Below, in pieces: positions 10,842 through 21,588 of a stretch of 64,000 nucleotides of DNA. Both the position numbers and the translations under genes were made by a program. The notes below the pieces were generated by a model, which did not search any database, had not been told where the DNA came from, and worked only from the letters and a program-made list of their open reading frames with translations. Position 1 is the stretch's first letter. Every line of letters starts with the position of its first letter. Source of the DNA: Rhizopus arrhizus (lineage: Eukaryota; Mucoromycota; Mucoromycetes; Mucorales; Rhizopodaceae); NCBI GenBank assembly GCA_024220505.1, contig JAKZZE010000013.1, positions 124,001 to 188,000 of the forward strand, written 5' to 3'.

Positions 10842-11387
10842 TTAGATGGCAACAACATCAACCCAGAATCTGGTATCATCAGACAAGTACTTTTTGTCCT
10901 TGACGAGTTGATCATGGATCCAGTTGATAGCGTTCTTGTAGTTGGTAATGTCTTGAGTATAAGGATTGTTCAGACCAGATTCACCATTTCTGTGACCACC
11001 GAACCACTTGTCAGCACCATAGAACTTTTGAGATTCTTGTCTGGCTTTAATATCGTATCTAAGCTTCTTGTTGAGAATAGCACCATTGTTAGAGTTACGA
11101 GCAGGCTGTCCTCTGAATTGTGAGGTAGAGGTACGAAGCATGAACCAGTTTTGCTTAAAGATACCAAAGTTGGCAGAGTCACCAGACTTGTTATCACCAT
11201 AAGGGTAATCGGTCATCATCTTGTCACTTTCAAGCATGGCAATTGCAAGATCCCAGACGCCACCACCATTCTTCAAGATAGCTTGCTTTCTCTTACCCAA
11301 TCCAGGGACTTGCTGGGTACCTCTGTTGGCAGCAGCAACAAGGCCAATGACAAAGAGAAGGAAAAAGTTAATATATTTTAGAAGCAT
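10842..11387 (-). CDS. Secreted GH134 endo-beta-1,4-mannanase, left copy
   Basis: A single-exon gene of 181 aa with a hydrophobic signal peptide (residues 1-19, cleavage near VAA-AN). The core matches GH134, the family of lysozyme-fold mannanases described from Aspergillus, Rhizopus and Streptomyces. The segment AMLESDKMMTDYPYGDNKSG places Glu53 and Asp65 12 residues apart, the same spacing as the catalytic acid (Glu45) and base (Asp57) I recall for the Streptomyces enzyme. NFGIFKQNWFMLR follows and is typical of the family. Length fits a single-domain GH134 enzyme. Predicted role: inverting endo-hydrolysis of extracellular beta-1,4-mannan. The protein is identical to the right copy; the two genes are divergent and transcribed away from the spacer. 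Confidence 0.85.
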   Translation of the reverse strand: MLLKYINFFLLFVIGLVAAANRGTQQVPGLGKRKQAILKNGGGVWDLAIAMLESDKMMTDYPYGDNKSGDSANFGIFKQNWFMLRTSTSQFRGQPARNSNNGAILNKKLRYDIKARQESQKFYGADKWFGGHRNGESGLNNPYTQDITNYKNAINWIHDQLVKDKKYLSDDTRFWVDVVAI

Positions 11388-11451
11388 CTTTTCTTTTTAA
11401 TTTGTTTCTTGTAAGATTTGAATAACTAATTAAAAAAAAAAAGGTACACTG

Positions 11452-11459
11452 TATTTATA
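11452..11459 (-). promoter_or_regulatory. TATA box of the left GH134 copy
   Basis: TATAAATA on the minus strand, about 65 nt upstream of the start codon, flanked upstream by A/T homopolymers. The same element occurs at the mirror position in the other arm. Confidence 0.65.
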
Positions 11460-11960
11460 GCTATTCAAAAAACAAAAAAAAAAAAAAGAAAAAAAAAAAA
11501 AGAAAGAGGAGTGTTGATAAACGGAGGTAGAATAGTATTCATGCTATTAACACATACATGCCATTCTTATATTTTCTAAAGAGACTAGAGTCTTAAATCG
11601 GAAATTCGATAGATTTCAAAAATAAGTAACGTGTGACAATCATTGTATGTTCTTTAATGCTCTCTCTCTCTCTCTCCCTCTCACACACATACATACACAC
11701 TCATTATGCCATTCGAATACCAATTCATCTCCTATTTCTCTCTTAAAAGAACATAAAGGATAATAGCAACAATAAAATAGAGCCTAAATGGATAATACTT
11801 GGGCACAATGACTGTAAAGAGAGGGAATATTTGCCACAATAATCTTTTTTTTTGGGGGGGTTTATTTCAAAAGAAGTAGAAGGTGATGGGAAAGGATGGG
11901 AAAAAAAACGCAAGTATTTTAATCTATGTAATCAAAGGTAGTTTCAGTTGGAGCATACTT

Positions 11961-12009
<49 letters not shown>

Positions 12010-13944
12010 GGAAGCTTACATAATAAAACTCAATTTATTTAATTCATGTAACACATTTGAAATATTGTAAAACAAAACACAAAATACCCTTTTGGCATTG
12101 ACAGATACACATATATTCGCTGCATTAACATTTACAAAATAACACGATTATAAATTGATTGTATTACCCGAGTTTTAGAAACTATAGAACCTTAGGTATG
12201 TACAGATATGTATATAAATACATGAACATTGTGTTCTTGCTGTTATTTACAACAGTAATCATTTCAATGTCTCATTTAATTAATAATACATACTTTGTAC
12301 CCGGAAAAGAATGCTCGAGATTATCTCCAAGATCTTTTATCCTCCCCCGCTCTCCTCCTCCCACCTATCTCTTTTATGTCAAGTTGTTTATTTGGCAAAT
12401 AGTCAAACCATATCATCTCTTGCTTCAACTAAGCGGAATACTTCACACTCTCTTCTTCTTTTAACATATTGTTACTCAACGCTTTTTTTTTTTTTTTCTT
12501 TTTTTTTTTTTTTTTACCTTTTTGACTTCAAGTATCGTTCGTTCTCTTGATTATACTCTTATTTGTCTTCTATCTACAATTGCATAAAAGCAATGGGCGA
12601 ATGATAAGATACAAGTATAACTACTTTTGTATTACTTTCATATTGAAAAAAGAAAATTGCTATATTATTTTTAATTTAACATATTTCAAAAGGCAAACCT
12701 GACTCTGTTTAACACGTGCTTATCTTTGTTGGCGGTTGTCGCATTAAAAAATTTATCAATCATCTCTTACGCAAGGCATTCAAAATGAATAGCTTTACAT
12801 TCAAACATTGAAAAGGAGGATTAATGACATGAATAAACCATTTGTTCTACTCTACTCATTTGGTATATACAAAATACATTAACTTTTATAATGATTCTGC
12901 GCGGATTAGTTTTGATATCTTCAATTGAGGGACCATTATCTTCTTTTTCGTAGTATTATAGGCAAATCTTAAAAAGTCCTAAATATGTTCTGCTTCAAAA
13001 TCACTGATTAGAATACATAAATTTGTCAATCAACTCGAAGCTTCTTTTCTATATAGTGATGTCTTGTCTTCTGATTTGAATAGTACCAAGATATCTTTTG
13101 GATAGTGTCCTTAGCAGATGTGTTTTGCTTGTAAAAGTTCTATGCTGAAACTCATTAATTTAAAAATAATCAGCGAAAATAAATAGCTTCTTTGTGGTCG
13201 AATAATATTTTTTTCTAGGTTCCAAGTGAATACGACCAGTAAGTAAACATTTTTGAAGTTGATCTTCTAGAGTAATTATTCATCATAATTATATCCTTAA
13301 AGCTTGTATGTATTTTATAAATTGATTGAGCTTTGAAAGTCTGATATAGCCTTATGCTTGCTGGTTTCCTTGATAAAAAAAAAAGACTGGGAAAAAAAAA
13401 CACTAATTTAGGATGTAAAATCTTGTCTTGTTATTAAAATAACAAAGCTGATCCTGAGAGCCAATAAATGGGTACTCTATTTTATTTCATCGTCATATTC
13501 ATCGTTGTTTTATTCATGTCTAATCTATGATTTTGGTCTGGCTCAGTATATGGCTTTGACTTTGCTCGATTTGAGGGCTTATTAACGAATTTTCATTTAA
13601 TGTTATACAAAAAATTTTAAAAGTGAGTAAATATATACTTTATATAACAAACTACTTTTAATGTAAATATCATTTTATTTTCATTGGTCTATGCAGCTAT
13701 ATATAAATATAAGCTATTGTCGATCAATGATAAATACATGGAAAGAGATAGCAAAACCTTCTTGATTAATTTCGTGGTAGTGTTGCTTAAAAGGCTTTCA
13801 TGTTAGAAGTAGTCAGACATCAGTAACGAATGCTTTCAATTTAGAAGGTGATATTGGGCTCTTTGATATTGATTTTGTTTTGTTTTTTAACTTTTAATTT
13901 ATTAAGTTTTGAAAAATCGAAAAAGATGTTGAAATTCATTAAAT

Positions 13945-14373
13945 ATGTGTAAGTACAACAGATTCTATTTTCTGGTTTTCAATATTTGCTTTACCAAAAA
14001 TCTAATGATATGGGGATATTATTACTTAAGGCTTTCGCTGCTTGCAGTCATGGCATCAGATACTTTAAAATTCTTGTCAGACAACATGTTAATATCACAG
14101 CTATGCTTCTTTTCATTTGGACTGTTCTTAATATCGCACGAAAAACTTAACAACGTAGGAATTGATCTGCAGTCATTAATGCAGAAAGTTATTCTATCAC
14201 AACCCGTTTCTTGAGCTTATGTAGATGATATAGTAAATCAGGGCGAATATAACAGCATTTTAACTAGGAGCTTCTATCCTTGTTTCACTGAGTTGTTCAA
14301 GAGAGAGTACAGGTTTTCGTACTTCAAAAAGGTGGTACTAGCTACCATGCTGACTCATGCACAAAATAATTAA
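13945..14373 (+). pseudogene. Possible decayed reverse transcriptase fragment (LINE-like)
   Basis: One + strand frame runs from 13945 to 14373 with a single internal stop (14212). Right after that stop comes AYVDDIV (YVDD at 14218-14229), the form of the catalytic YxDD box of reverse transcriptases. It is preceded by an LFLISHEKL...GIDLQ segment, loosely like the stretch before YADD in LINE elements. A poly-A run about 1.7 kb downstream in the same orientation (16039-16070) would fit a LINE 3' end. The flanks are too decayed to show other RT motifs, so this is suggestive only. Confidence 0.35.
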
Positions 14374-15349
14374 AAAAGAGCCACGGTATTCGGTGGGAAC
14401 TGAATCGGTTAAGGCTTTGATTTGAACCCATAAAGCGTATTTGATGGATGCTTGGAACAGGGATAAAGGAAAGTAAGGCCTCCATTACCAATGTGAAGTA
14501 TTTAAAACTGGTATTTCAAGCAGAATGTGGGAGGCAGTGCATTGAACTTACTGAGCGCCTGGAGGAGAATATAAAAACCAGTGCTGAACAGTAATCGACG
14601 ACAAACAGGATTCGCCATTTTTTCATTTTTAAAAATAAGCATTCTAAACTTCCCGTCTTCAAACTATTAAGCATCTTTTATTTTCATCTAGTACTTACAT
14701 ACTGGATTTAAGATGTGTTCTTATGCAATAAATTTGATTCAAAAATGATGAAGCATTTTGTATAAAGACACTGTACTTATTCTATCTAACTTCGTGGTTG
14801 TTATAGATGAGTGAGGAAACTGAGTTTGTGATCAAGAAGCCACTATCTTTAGACCGCTTGCATTACAATCCAATACTGACATCTGCTTAAATGAGAGTGC
14901 TGCCGTCAAGATGCTAATTTACAATATCCTCGTTATCAGTCTCGACTCTGCTGTTAATTTTGTCAACAAAGTTTGACCAAATGGAAGCGATCAATTCAAG
15001 CTGATTTCTCTCCAAAATACTGAATAATTAACCAAATCTTTTTTTTAAATGATTATGACATGTTTATTTCAACTACTTGGAATATATCCAAGAATTCAGC
15101 TGCCTAGAGACTAAGAGAGTAAAAATTCATAAAGTTTATTGCTCTGAATCTCACAGACTGTTAAGTTATAGTTAATCAGACAATAAAAAACAATGCTGAT
15201 GAAAGAGCAACATGGATGGAAAAAGCGGTACCGATGTTCAAGTGTTTTGATTCAGCTACAGTTCTGGTATTTTTTTTAACTAGTAATTTACTGATGTAAG
15301 CTTCATCACATTGTCTTTTTTCAGGTTAAATCATCCTGTTATTAATACA

Positions 15350-15740
15350 GATATGAAGAATATGTAAGCAAGTGTGTGAATATACTGACTGAAGTATGGA
15401 AAAATGATGGCCTATGAAGGCTTGCTTATGATGTAGGAAGGATTCATAGTGCAGAAAAGACAATTGTGGAATCACCTTTCTTGTTTACCAGTGAAGATAT
15501 AGACTAATCATTAAAGATACCAGGAAGCTCGTAATGGTTGCTAAAAATATATTAAGATGCGAATTACTAAATAAGAAGGATACGGCTTACGAAACTGGAA
15601 AAGAGCCAGTGCTTTTTGGAATTCAGTGTATCAAAGGGATGTTGACGATAACGAAAGCAAATCTATTTGATGAAAATCACTGGCAAATTCTAGAAATACG
15701 AAGTATTCAAATACCCCTCAGATTTGTAATGATAGGTTAG
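15350..15740 (+). pseudogene. Decayed coding-like stretch of unknown family
   Basis: The + strand reads coding-like peptide in one frame with isolated stops, ending in a 68-codon open stretch at 15534-15740 (MVAKNILRCELLNKK... to a stop). Composition is protein-like rather than low complexity. I do not recognise a domain. It may be part of the same mobile-element remains as the RT-like fragment. Confidence 0.3.
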
Positions 15741-16037
15741 TGGTTAAAGATTATTGGAATATTAGCAATTTTATATGTAAGTACTTAAGAAGAAAAAATG
15801 TAGGGTAGACACATTGACATATATACTCATAGATAGAACTATGTGATCAGGATGCTTTGAGGCTGACTTTAGGTGAAGAAGTAAATTAATTAACAAATAT
15901 TAGGCCAAAATATACTATTGGAATTAAGTTGCTATCTCTTCAATTATTTGAATAAAATCGTTATTATTCTTCACAAAACATGATAAAAATACATTTTCGT
16001 AAATGTTATTTCAGCGTTGTTGTTATACTTTCTTCAA

Positions 16038-16038
<1 letters not shown>

Positions 16039-16070
<32 letters not shown>
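16039..16070 (+). repeat. 32-nt poly-A tract in the spacer
   Basis: An uninterrupted run of 32 A on the + strand, about 240 bp inside the right inner boundary of the inverted repeat. Confidence 0.9.
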
Positions 16071-16073
<3 letters not shown>

Positions 16074-16978
16074 TTCAGATAGTAAGACCTTCTTGATGAG
16101 TAGTATCATGATTAGGTATTTCAAAAGCTTTCTATACTTGACGTTTGTTGTGATACAAATGCATTTCTCTCCATATGTGAACGACATCTGCCATAAAATG
16201 AAGTGGCAAACTGAACCCATCAACACCAGCACTTATCATTTAAGAAGGCGACATTAATTAAATTGCAGTAAGATTTATTTCATAGTGTCTGATTTTAATC
16301 ATGAGTGTAATAAATTAAAAATAATATAGCAATTTTCTTTTTTCAATATGAAAGTAATACAAAAGTAGTTATACTTGTATCTTATCATTCGCCCATTGCT
16401 TTTATGCAATTGTAGATAGAAGACAAATAAGAGTATAATCAAGAGAACGAACGATACTTGAAGTCAAAAAGGTAAAAAAAAAAAAAAAAGAAAAAAAAAA
16501 AAAAAGCGTTGAGTAACAATATGTTAAAAGAAGAAGAGAGTGTGAAGTATTCCGCTTAGTTGAAGCAAGAGATGATATGGTTTGACTATTTGCCAAATAA
16601 ACAACTTGACATAAAAGAGATAGGTGGGAGGAGGAGAGCGGGGGAGGATAAAAGATCTTGGAGATAATCTCGAGCATTCTTTTCCGGGTACAAAGTATGT
16701 ATTATTAATTAAATGAGACATTGAAATGATTACTGTTGTAAATAACAGCAAGAACACAATGTTCATGTATTTATATACATATCTGTACATACCTAAGGTT
16801 CTATAGTTTCTAAAACTCGGGTAATACAATCAATTTATAATCGTGTTATTTTGTAAATGTTAATGCAGCGAATATATGTGTATCTGTCAATGCCAAAAGG
16901 GTATTTTGTGTTTTGTTTTACAATATTTCAAATGTGTTACATGAATTAAATAAATTGAGTTTTATTATGTAAGCTTCC

Positions 16979-17026
<48 letters not shown>

Positions 17027-17528
17027 AAGTATGCTCCAACTGAAACTACCTTTGATTACATAGATTAAAATACTTGCGTTTTTTTTCCCATCCTTTCCCA
17101 TCACCTTCTACTTCTTTTGAAATAAACCCCCCCAAAAAAAAAGATTATTGTGGCAAATATTCCCTCTCTTTACAGTCATTGTGCCCAAGTATTATCCATT
17201 TAGGCTCTATTTTATTGTTGCTATTATCCTTTATGTTCTTTTAAGAGAGAAATAGGAGATGAATTGGTATTCGAATGGCATAATGAGTGTGTATGTATGT
17301 GTGTGAGAGGGAGAGAGAGAGAGAGAGCATTAAAGAACATACAATGATTGTCACACGTTACTTATTTTTGAAATCTATCGAATTTCCGATTTAAGACTCT
17401 AGTCTCTTTAGAAAATATAAGAATGGCATGTATGTGTTAATAGCATGAATACTATTCTACCTCCGTTTATCAACACTCCTCTTTCTTTTTTTTTTTTTTC
17501 TTTTTTTTTTTTTTGTTTTTTGAATAGC

Positions 17529-17536
17529 TATAAATA
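17529..17536 (+). promoter_or_regulatory. TATA box of the right GH134 copy
   Basis: TATAAATA starting 72 nt upstream of the ATG, identical in context to the left copy. Confidence 0.65.
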
Positions 17537-17600
17537 CAGTGTACCTTTTTTTTTTTAATTAGTTATTCAAATCTTACAAGAAACAAATTAAAAAGAAAAG

Positions 17601-18146
17601 ATGCTTCTAAAATATATTAACTTTTTCCTTCTCTTTGTCATTGGCCTTGTTGCTGCTGCCAACAGAGGTACCCAGCAAGTCCCTGGATTGGGTAAGAGAA
17701 AGCAAGCTATCTTGAAGAATGGTGGTGGCGTCTGGGATCTTGCAATTGCCATGCTTGAAAGTGACAAGATGATGACCGATTACCCTTATGGTGATAACAA
17801 GTCTGGTGACTCTGCCAACTTTGGTATCTTTAAGCAAAACTGGTTCATGCTTCGTACCTCTACCTCACAATTCAGAGGACAGCCTGCTCGTAACTCTAAC
17901 AATGGTGCTATTCTCAACAAGAAGCTTAGATACGATATTAAAGCCAGACAAGAATCTCAAAAGTTCTATGGTGCTGACAAGTGGTTCGGTGGTCACAGAA
18001 ATGGTGAATCTGGTCTGAACAATCCTTATACTCAAGACATTACCAACTACAAGAACGCTATCAACTGGATCCATGATCAACTCGTCAAGGACAAAAAGTA
18101 CTTGTCTGATGATACCAGATTCTGGGTTGATGTTGTTGCCATCTAA
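17601..18146 (+). CDS. Secreted GH134 endo-beta-1,4-mannanase, right copy
   Basis: The encoded 181-aa protein is identical to the left copy, including the signal peptide and the Glu53/Asp65 catalytic pair. Promoter and 3' sequences are also identical for more than 1 kb, so the two genes should be expressed alike and cannot be told apart by short reads. Two functional copies suggest either selection for dosage or a duplication too recent to have diverged. The absence of any substitution, even at synonymous and noncoding sites, argues for recency or ongoing gene conversion. Confidence 0.85.
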   Translation: MLLKYINFFLLFVIGLVAAANRGTQQVPGLGKRKQAILKNGGGVWDLAIAMLESDKMMTDYPYGDNKSGDSANFGIFKQNWFMLRTSTSQFRGQPARNSNNGAILNKKLRYDIKARQESQKFYGADKWFGGHRNGESGLNNPYTQDITNYKNAINWIHDQLVKDKKYLSDDTRFWVDVVAI

Positions 18147-18324
18147 ACAACATTCCTTGCTCTGTCTTGTTTTCTCTCTCTTTTTCTTCTTTTCTTCTTT
18201 TGAGGTTATATTTATAAACATGTTATATTTATATCTTGTACAATGTGTGTATCGTCTTTGTTGCCGAATAAATTGGATTTATATCATTTTATACTTGATT
18301 CGTTATTCACTACAAGAGAGTTGA

Positions 18325-18679
18325 ATGGGATGTTTGATCAGAATTAAATGACAAAATGCTGCTTCAGTTGTTTTTTTTTTAATCATTATCAGTAAAGAGG
18401 AGCGCTTGGCTAGTATTTGTAATATTTTGTTTTCATCGTCATAGCAATGGCTGTCAACTTTGTGTTAATAGAGCTTTTGCACTTTATGATCGGACAAGTT
18501 AAAAAAATTTAGATGAAACGAATGGGGATTTCAGATAGTTATGCATTAGTTTTTGAATATCTGAAAAAGTTGTGTTTAAATATAATCTTATATGTAAAAA
18601 TTGTTATCCCAAAAAAGAGTAGTCGTGTTCATTATGACGCTTTAAAAGGCATGATTAATTCTTTAAAAAGGCAGATGGT
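18325..18679. other. Short unique region between right arm and Fanzor relic
   Basis: AT-rich, with no coding sequence supported. It begins exactly where arm identity ends and runs to the stop codon of the decayed Fanzor gene on the opposite strand. Confidence 0.5.
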
Positions 18680-20180
18680 CTAATTTTGCCCTTCCAAATA
18701 GCAAGAGAGATAGACATCATGTTTTTTGAAAGCGTTTACGTCGCGTTGCCAAAGTGTACTACAAATTTTGCAATCAAGGACAGTATGACCAATTACCTAA
18801 GAAACACCTATCAACTTATCGTTCCTACAACGGTTACAAATTCTAAAAGCCTTGTATCCTTCAACGGTAATAGCAATCAAGTCACCTGCAGCTTCTCTTC
18901 TTTTTGTCATACTCTATACCATCATGAACCAACATATTTACCATTTCTTCAGGCACTATTTATCTGACTTGATACAAATGAAAGATATCCTTGGCTGTTT
19001 TAAAAGCATAAAACTTGAACAAAATTTTCATGTGATTTAAGTCTTGATTAATATAGATGGTGTAGTCATTGCTAATAGAGGTTTTTAGAGTAGGAATATC
19101 GGTTTCAACCTTGGTCACACCCTTCTCATCTTTTGATTTTTTCTGCCTTTTGAAAAACTGAATGGATCGAGTCAAACGATGACACTCTTTTGTTGAGCAT
19201 CGACTTATTCGACGTTTTCCAGTATTCGCCCCAACTGCTGCTGTGAAAATTGTTTTTCGGCCGTTGTCAAGAAACATAGGACGATGGACTTTCCTCATCT
19301 CTTTTAACTTGAACTATTCTAGTTCCAAATCAAGGTTTTTTACTGATAAAGCTTCTCGATTATTCCTTCTTTTGTTGAATATAAAATCAACAGAAAATCC
19401 CTTAGACTTGATTAAGTTGGCAAACAAAATATTGCTCCCCTCATTGGGATGTAATTTTAGTAAGCTATCTAAGAAAATATATAAATATGTATAAAATAAA
19501 TATACTAATATTCCCAAGGCACTTTTAATAATTTTTCCACTTGAATCTTAATTTCTTAAAGTCAAGTATTCCGTCAAACATCGCTAACTGGCTGTCATAT
19601 CCTCTAGACAAAATTTTCTTGACAAAAGTAGATAAAGGATTTACACTAATATCAATGAATCTCCAGTGAAAAGATGATTTCGGCAAAAGGCTAGATAGTC
19701 TAGGCAGAGGTGTTCATCTTCGTATTTTGATAGCATTTAAAAGAAAAAAGGATAAAAAGTATCAGAAAACTTGAATAATGCCTTGGGTGTTACTTTACTG
19801 CTAATAAGACTTCTTAATGGCTGACATGCCTCATCAACAACTATTTTCATTGAGTTAATTTTTCACCACGAGGCCGCTGGACAAGTAATTTGATAGCAAT
19901 AAGTTTTGGCAGTGACCCCAACCTCTTTATCCTCCATCAACTATAGATATATTATATAATTTAATGAATTATTTGCTTAAAACATTAGGAACTTGGTTTA
20001 AAGCTATTCTGAACTGTATTAACATGATATTTTACATCAAAAAACTCAACAATATCATTAATGTGACTAATTAAAAGTTGAACACACGTCTCTACTATAT
20101 ACATTAACTAGTTCCATTAGCTATTGTGATTTCATAAATCATACTGTGATAAGCAGCTCTAAATCTGTCCTGTATTTACA
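18680..20180 (-). pseudogene. Decayed, nearly full-length Fanzor (eukaryotic TnpB-like) gene
   Basis: Reading the minus strand from high to low coordinates, three broken blocks appear in order. Near 19530-19700 is an N-terminal block (SSFHWRFIDISV, then MFDGILDFKKLRF). Near 18960-19450 is a middle block with GFSVDFIFNKRR, MFLDNGRKTIFTAAVG and STKECHRLTRS; the LDNGR sits where Fanzor RuvC-I usually reads DPGR. Near 18680-18950 is a C-terminal block with EEMVNMLVHDG, then AITVEGYKAFRICNRC, CKIC and LWQRDVNAF (zinc ribbon plus RuvC-III), ending at a stop at 18680. Stops and frame changes separate the blocks, and sequence between EEMVNML and AITVEGY appears deleted. Weaker N-terminal similarity may reach about 20180. 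Fanzors are RNA-guided DNA nucleases carried by eukaryotic mobile elements; this copy is inactive. Confidence 0.7.
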
Positions 20181-21588
20181 ATGAATTATGGGGTAATGCA
20201 GTACTATTTGTCACAAGCTTGCCCGTTATTAATGGGACAAATCGAGCACCAAAAGTCCTGCTTGTAAATACAGTTTGACATGTTTTGACAGACACGAGCA
20301 TAATAATTTATAAATAGTTAAGCCTTAAATATTATTTGACGTGTGTCTTTACAGGCAGAAATAATTCTTGATTTCAAAGTATCCCAATAATACAATTTGA
20401 CACAGTTGTCAAATGGAACTTTTTCATATGATTGTTTGGTCACTTTTCTCTATTTTTTTTTTTTTGAAATACCACTGATATTAACAACGAATAGTTCTTA
20501 CATTGTGATGATCGAGAAGACTTATGGCCAATCTCTTTGTAAAGCAAATATCAGTAGATCCTTTGCTTATTTTTTATCTTTTTTCATGCTTCACATCCAA
20601 ACTCTGTTTTCTTTTTTCTTTTTTTAAAATCAAAATTCGTCACTTAAGAAATAGTTGGAAAATACAAGACTAGCTACTTTATGATATGCTTGGATGTAAA
20701 AGAAAAGATAATAAAAATCTTGTAACATACCAAAGTAGGATGATGAAGAAGATAAGAGTAAGAAAGCTGCTATCAAAATGATACATAATACACCTTGTAT
20801 AAACACTGAACCCTTTATTAAGCTTTTAAAATAGTTTAAAAGCATCTAATCCAATGGGATTCACCCAATCGAATTTCACACTTCAAATAAGGGAGTAACA
20901 CAAATCTATTGTCAATGCGTCATGATTTCCCCCCTTCAACTGTTTGGCGGAGTTAATATTTAACGCGGGCTGAGATGAATTCCACGTGCGTATGACTTTC
21001 CTAGGAGTCAAATGTTGTCAGTAAGAAATAATAAGCAAATGCTGGTCCGTGTACACCGATTTCCTTAGTTGTATTCCATGCAGGGAGAAAGATATAGCTC
21101 ATTTATACTTGACAAAAAAAAAGATCAAGAGAGAGGGGGAGGAGATTAAGGAAGGATAAATAGGACTATATTCCGAAAGCCTGGGGTTAGTTCTTTTGCC
21201 ACCCTCTTTTTTTATTTATTTATTTACATAATTCATATGAAAAAGTAACTAGACTACTTTTATTCCACATGTGTCTTTAATGTTAGTCATTTCTGATAAC
21301 TCTCTCTCTCTTTTTTTTTTTTTTTTTTTTTTTTTTCTTTATTCAAACTGAAAAGAAAGAAAAGAAGGAAATCGTACCTTTATTTGAATAATACGATTTC
21401 CTGTTTATATGTGTTACAAAAACGGGAAAATCGGTTTGAAATGAACCAATTGTTATTTCTTTTTCTTTCTTTTTTAATTCCTCCTTTTAGATTCTTTTTC
21501 TTTTTCCTTTACTTTCTCCTTTTTTTTGGTATTTTGTATTATATAAATAAGTTCCTTTTATATCCTATATTTCTTTCGGTGTAATAGA
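20181..21588. other. Intergenic and promoter region of the RGS gene
   Basis: No coding sequence is supported. It contains short ORFs dominated by poly-Phe from T tracts, a G/A-rich segment near 21120-21150, and a T run near 21311-21336 some 250 nt before the RGS start. Confidence 0.45.

Larger units (their letters stand above)
10664..12678 (-). repeat. Left arm of a near-perfect 2-kb inverted repeat
   Basis: This 2015-bp arm is the reverse complement of 16311-18324 (2014 bp). Paired positions sum to 28988 over most of its length, and all ORFs compared between arms translate identically. The only differences found are single-base length changes in three homopolymers: an A run near 11490 (13 here, 14 in the other arm), the T run at 11968-12008 (41 against 40), and the T run near 12500-12516 (17 against 16). 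Identity stops abruptly at both ends. The arm contains one complete GH134 gene, its TATA box, about 1.2 kb upstream of it, and the 3' end just past the polyadenylation signal. Confidence 0.97.
12679..16310. other. Unique spacer between the inverted-repeat arms
   Basis: This 3632-bp single-copy segment separates the arms. It holds no intact gene. The + strand contains decayed coding-like stretches: a reverse-transcriptase-like one at 13945-14373 and another at about 15350-15740. A pure poly-A run sits at 16039-16070. Recombination between the arms would invert exactly this segment. Confidence 0.8.
16311..18324 (+). repeat. Right arm of the near-perfect 2-kb inverted repeat
   Basis: Mirror image of 10664-12678. 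Inner boundary: the last shared bases read TAAATTAAAA from 16311, after which the arms differ at once. Outer boundary: GAGAGTTGA ending at 18324, then unrelated sequence. The arm contains a 40-nt A run at 16980-17019, a (GA)n stretch near 17306-17326, the GH134 promoter, the gene and its 3' end with AATAAA near 18267. Confidence 0.97.

Noticed and set aside
10664..12678. Several paired ORFs mirrored in the two arms on both strands (for example 10767-11123, 12159-12464 and their partners)
   Set aside because: They are shadows of the GH134 gene or translations of T/A tracts; the same frames appear in both arms only because the DNA is the same.
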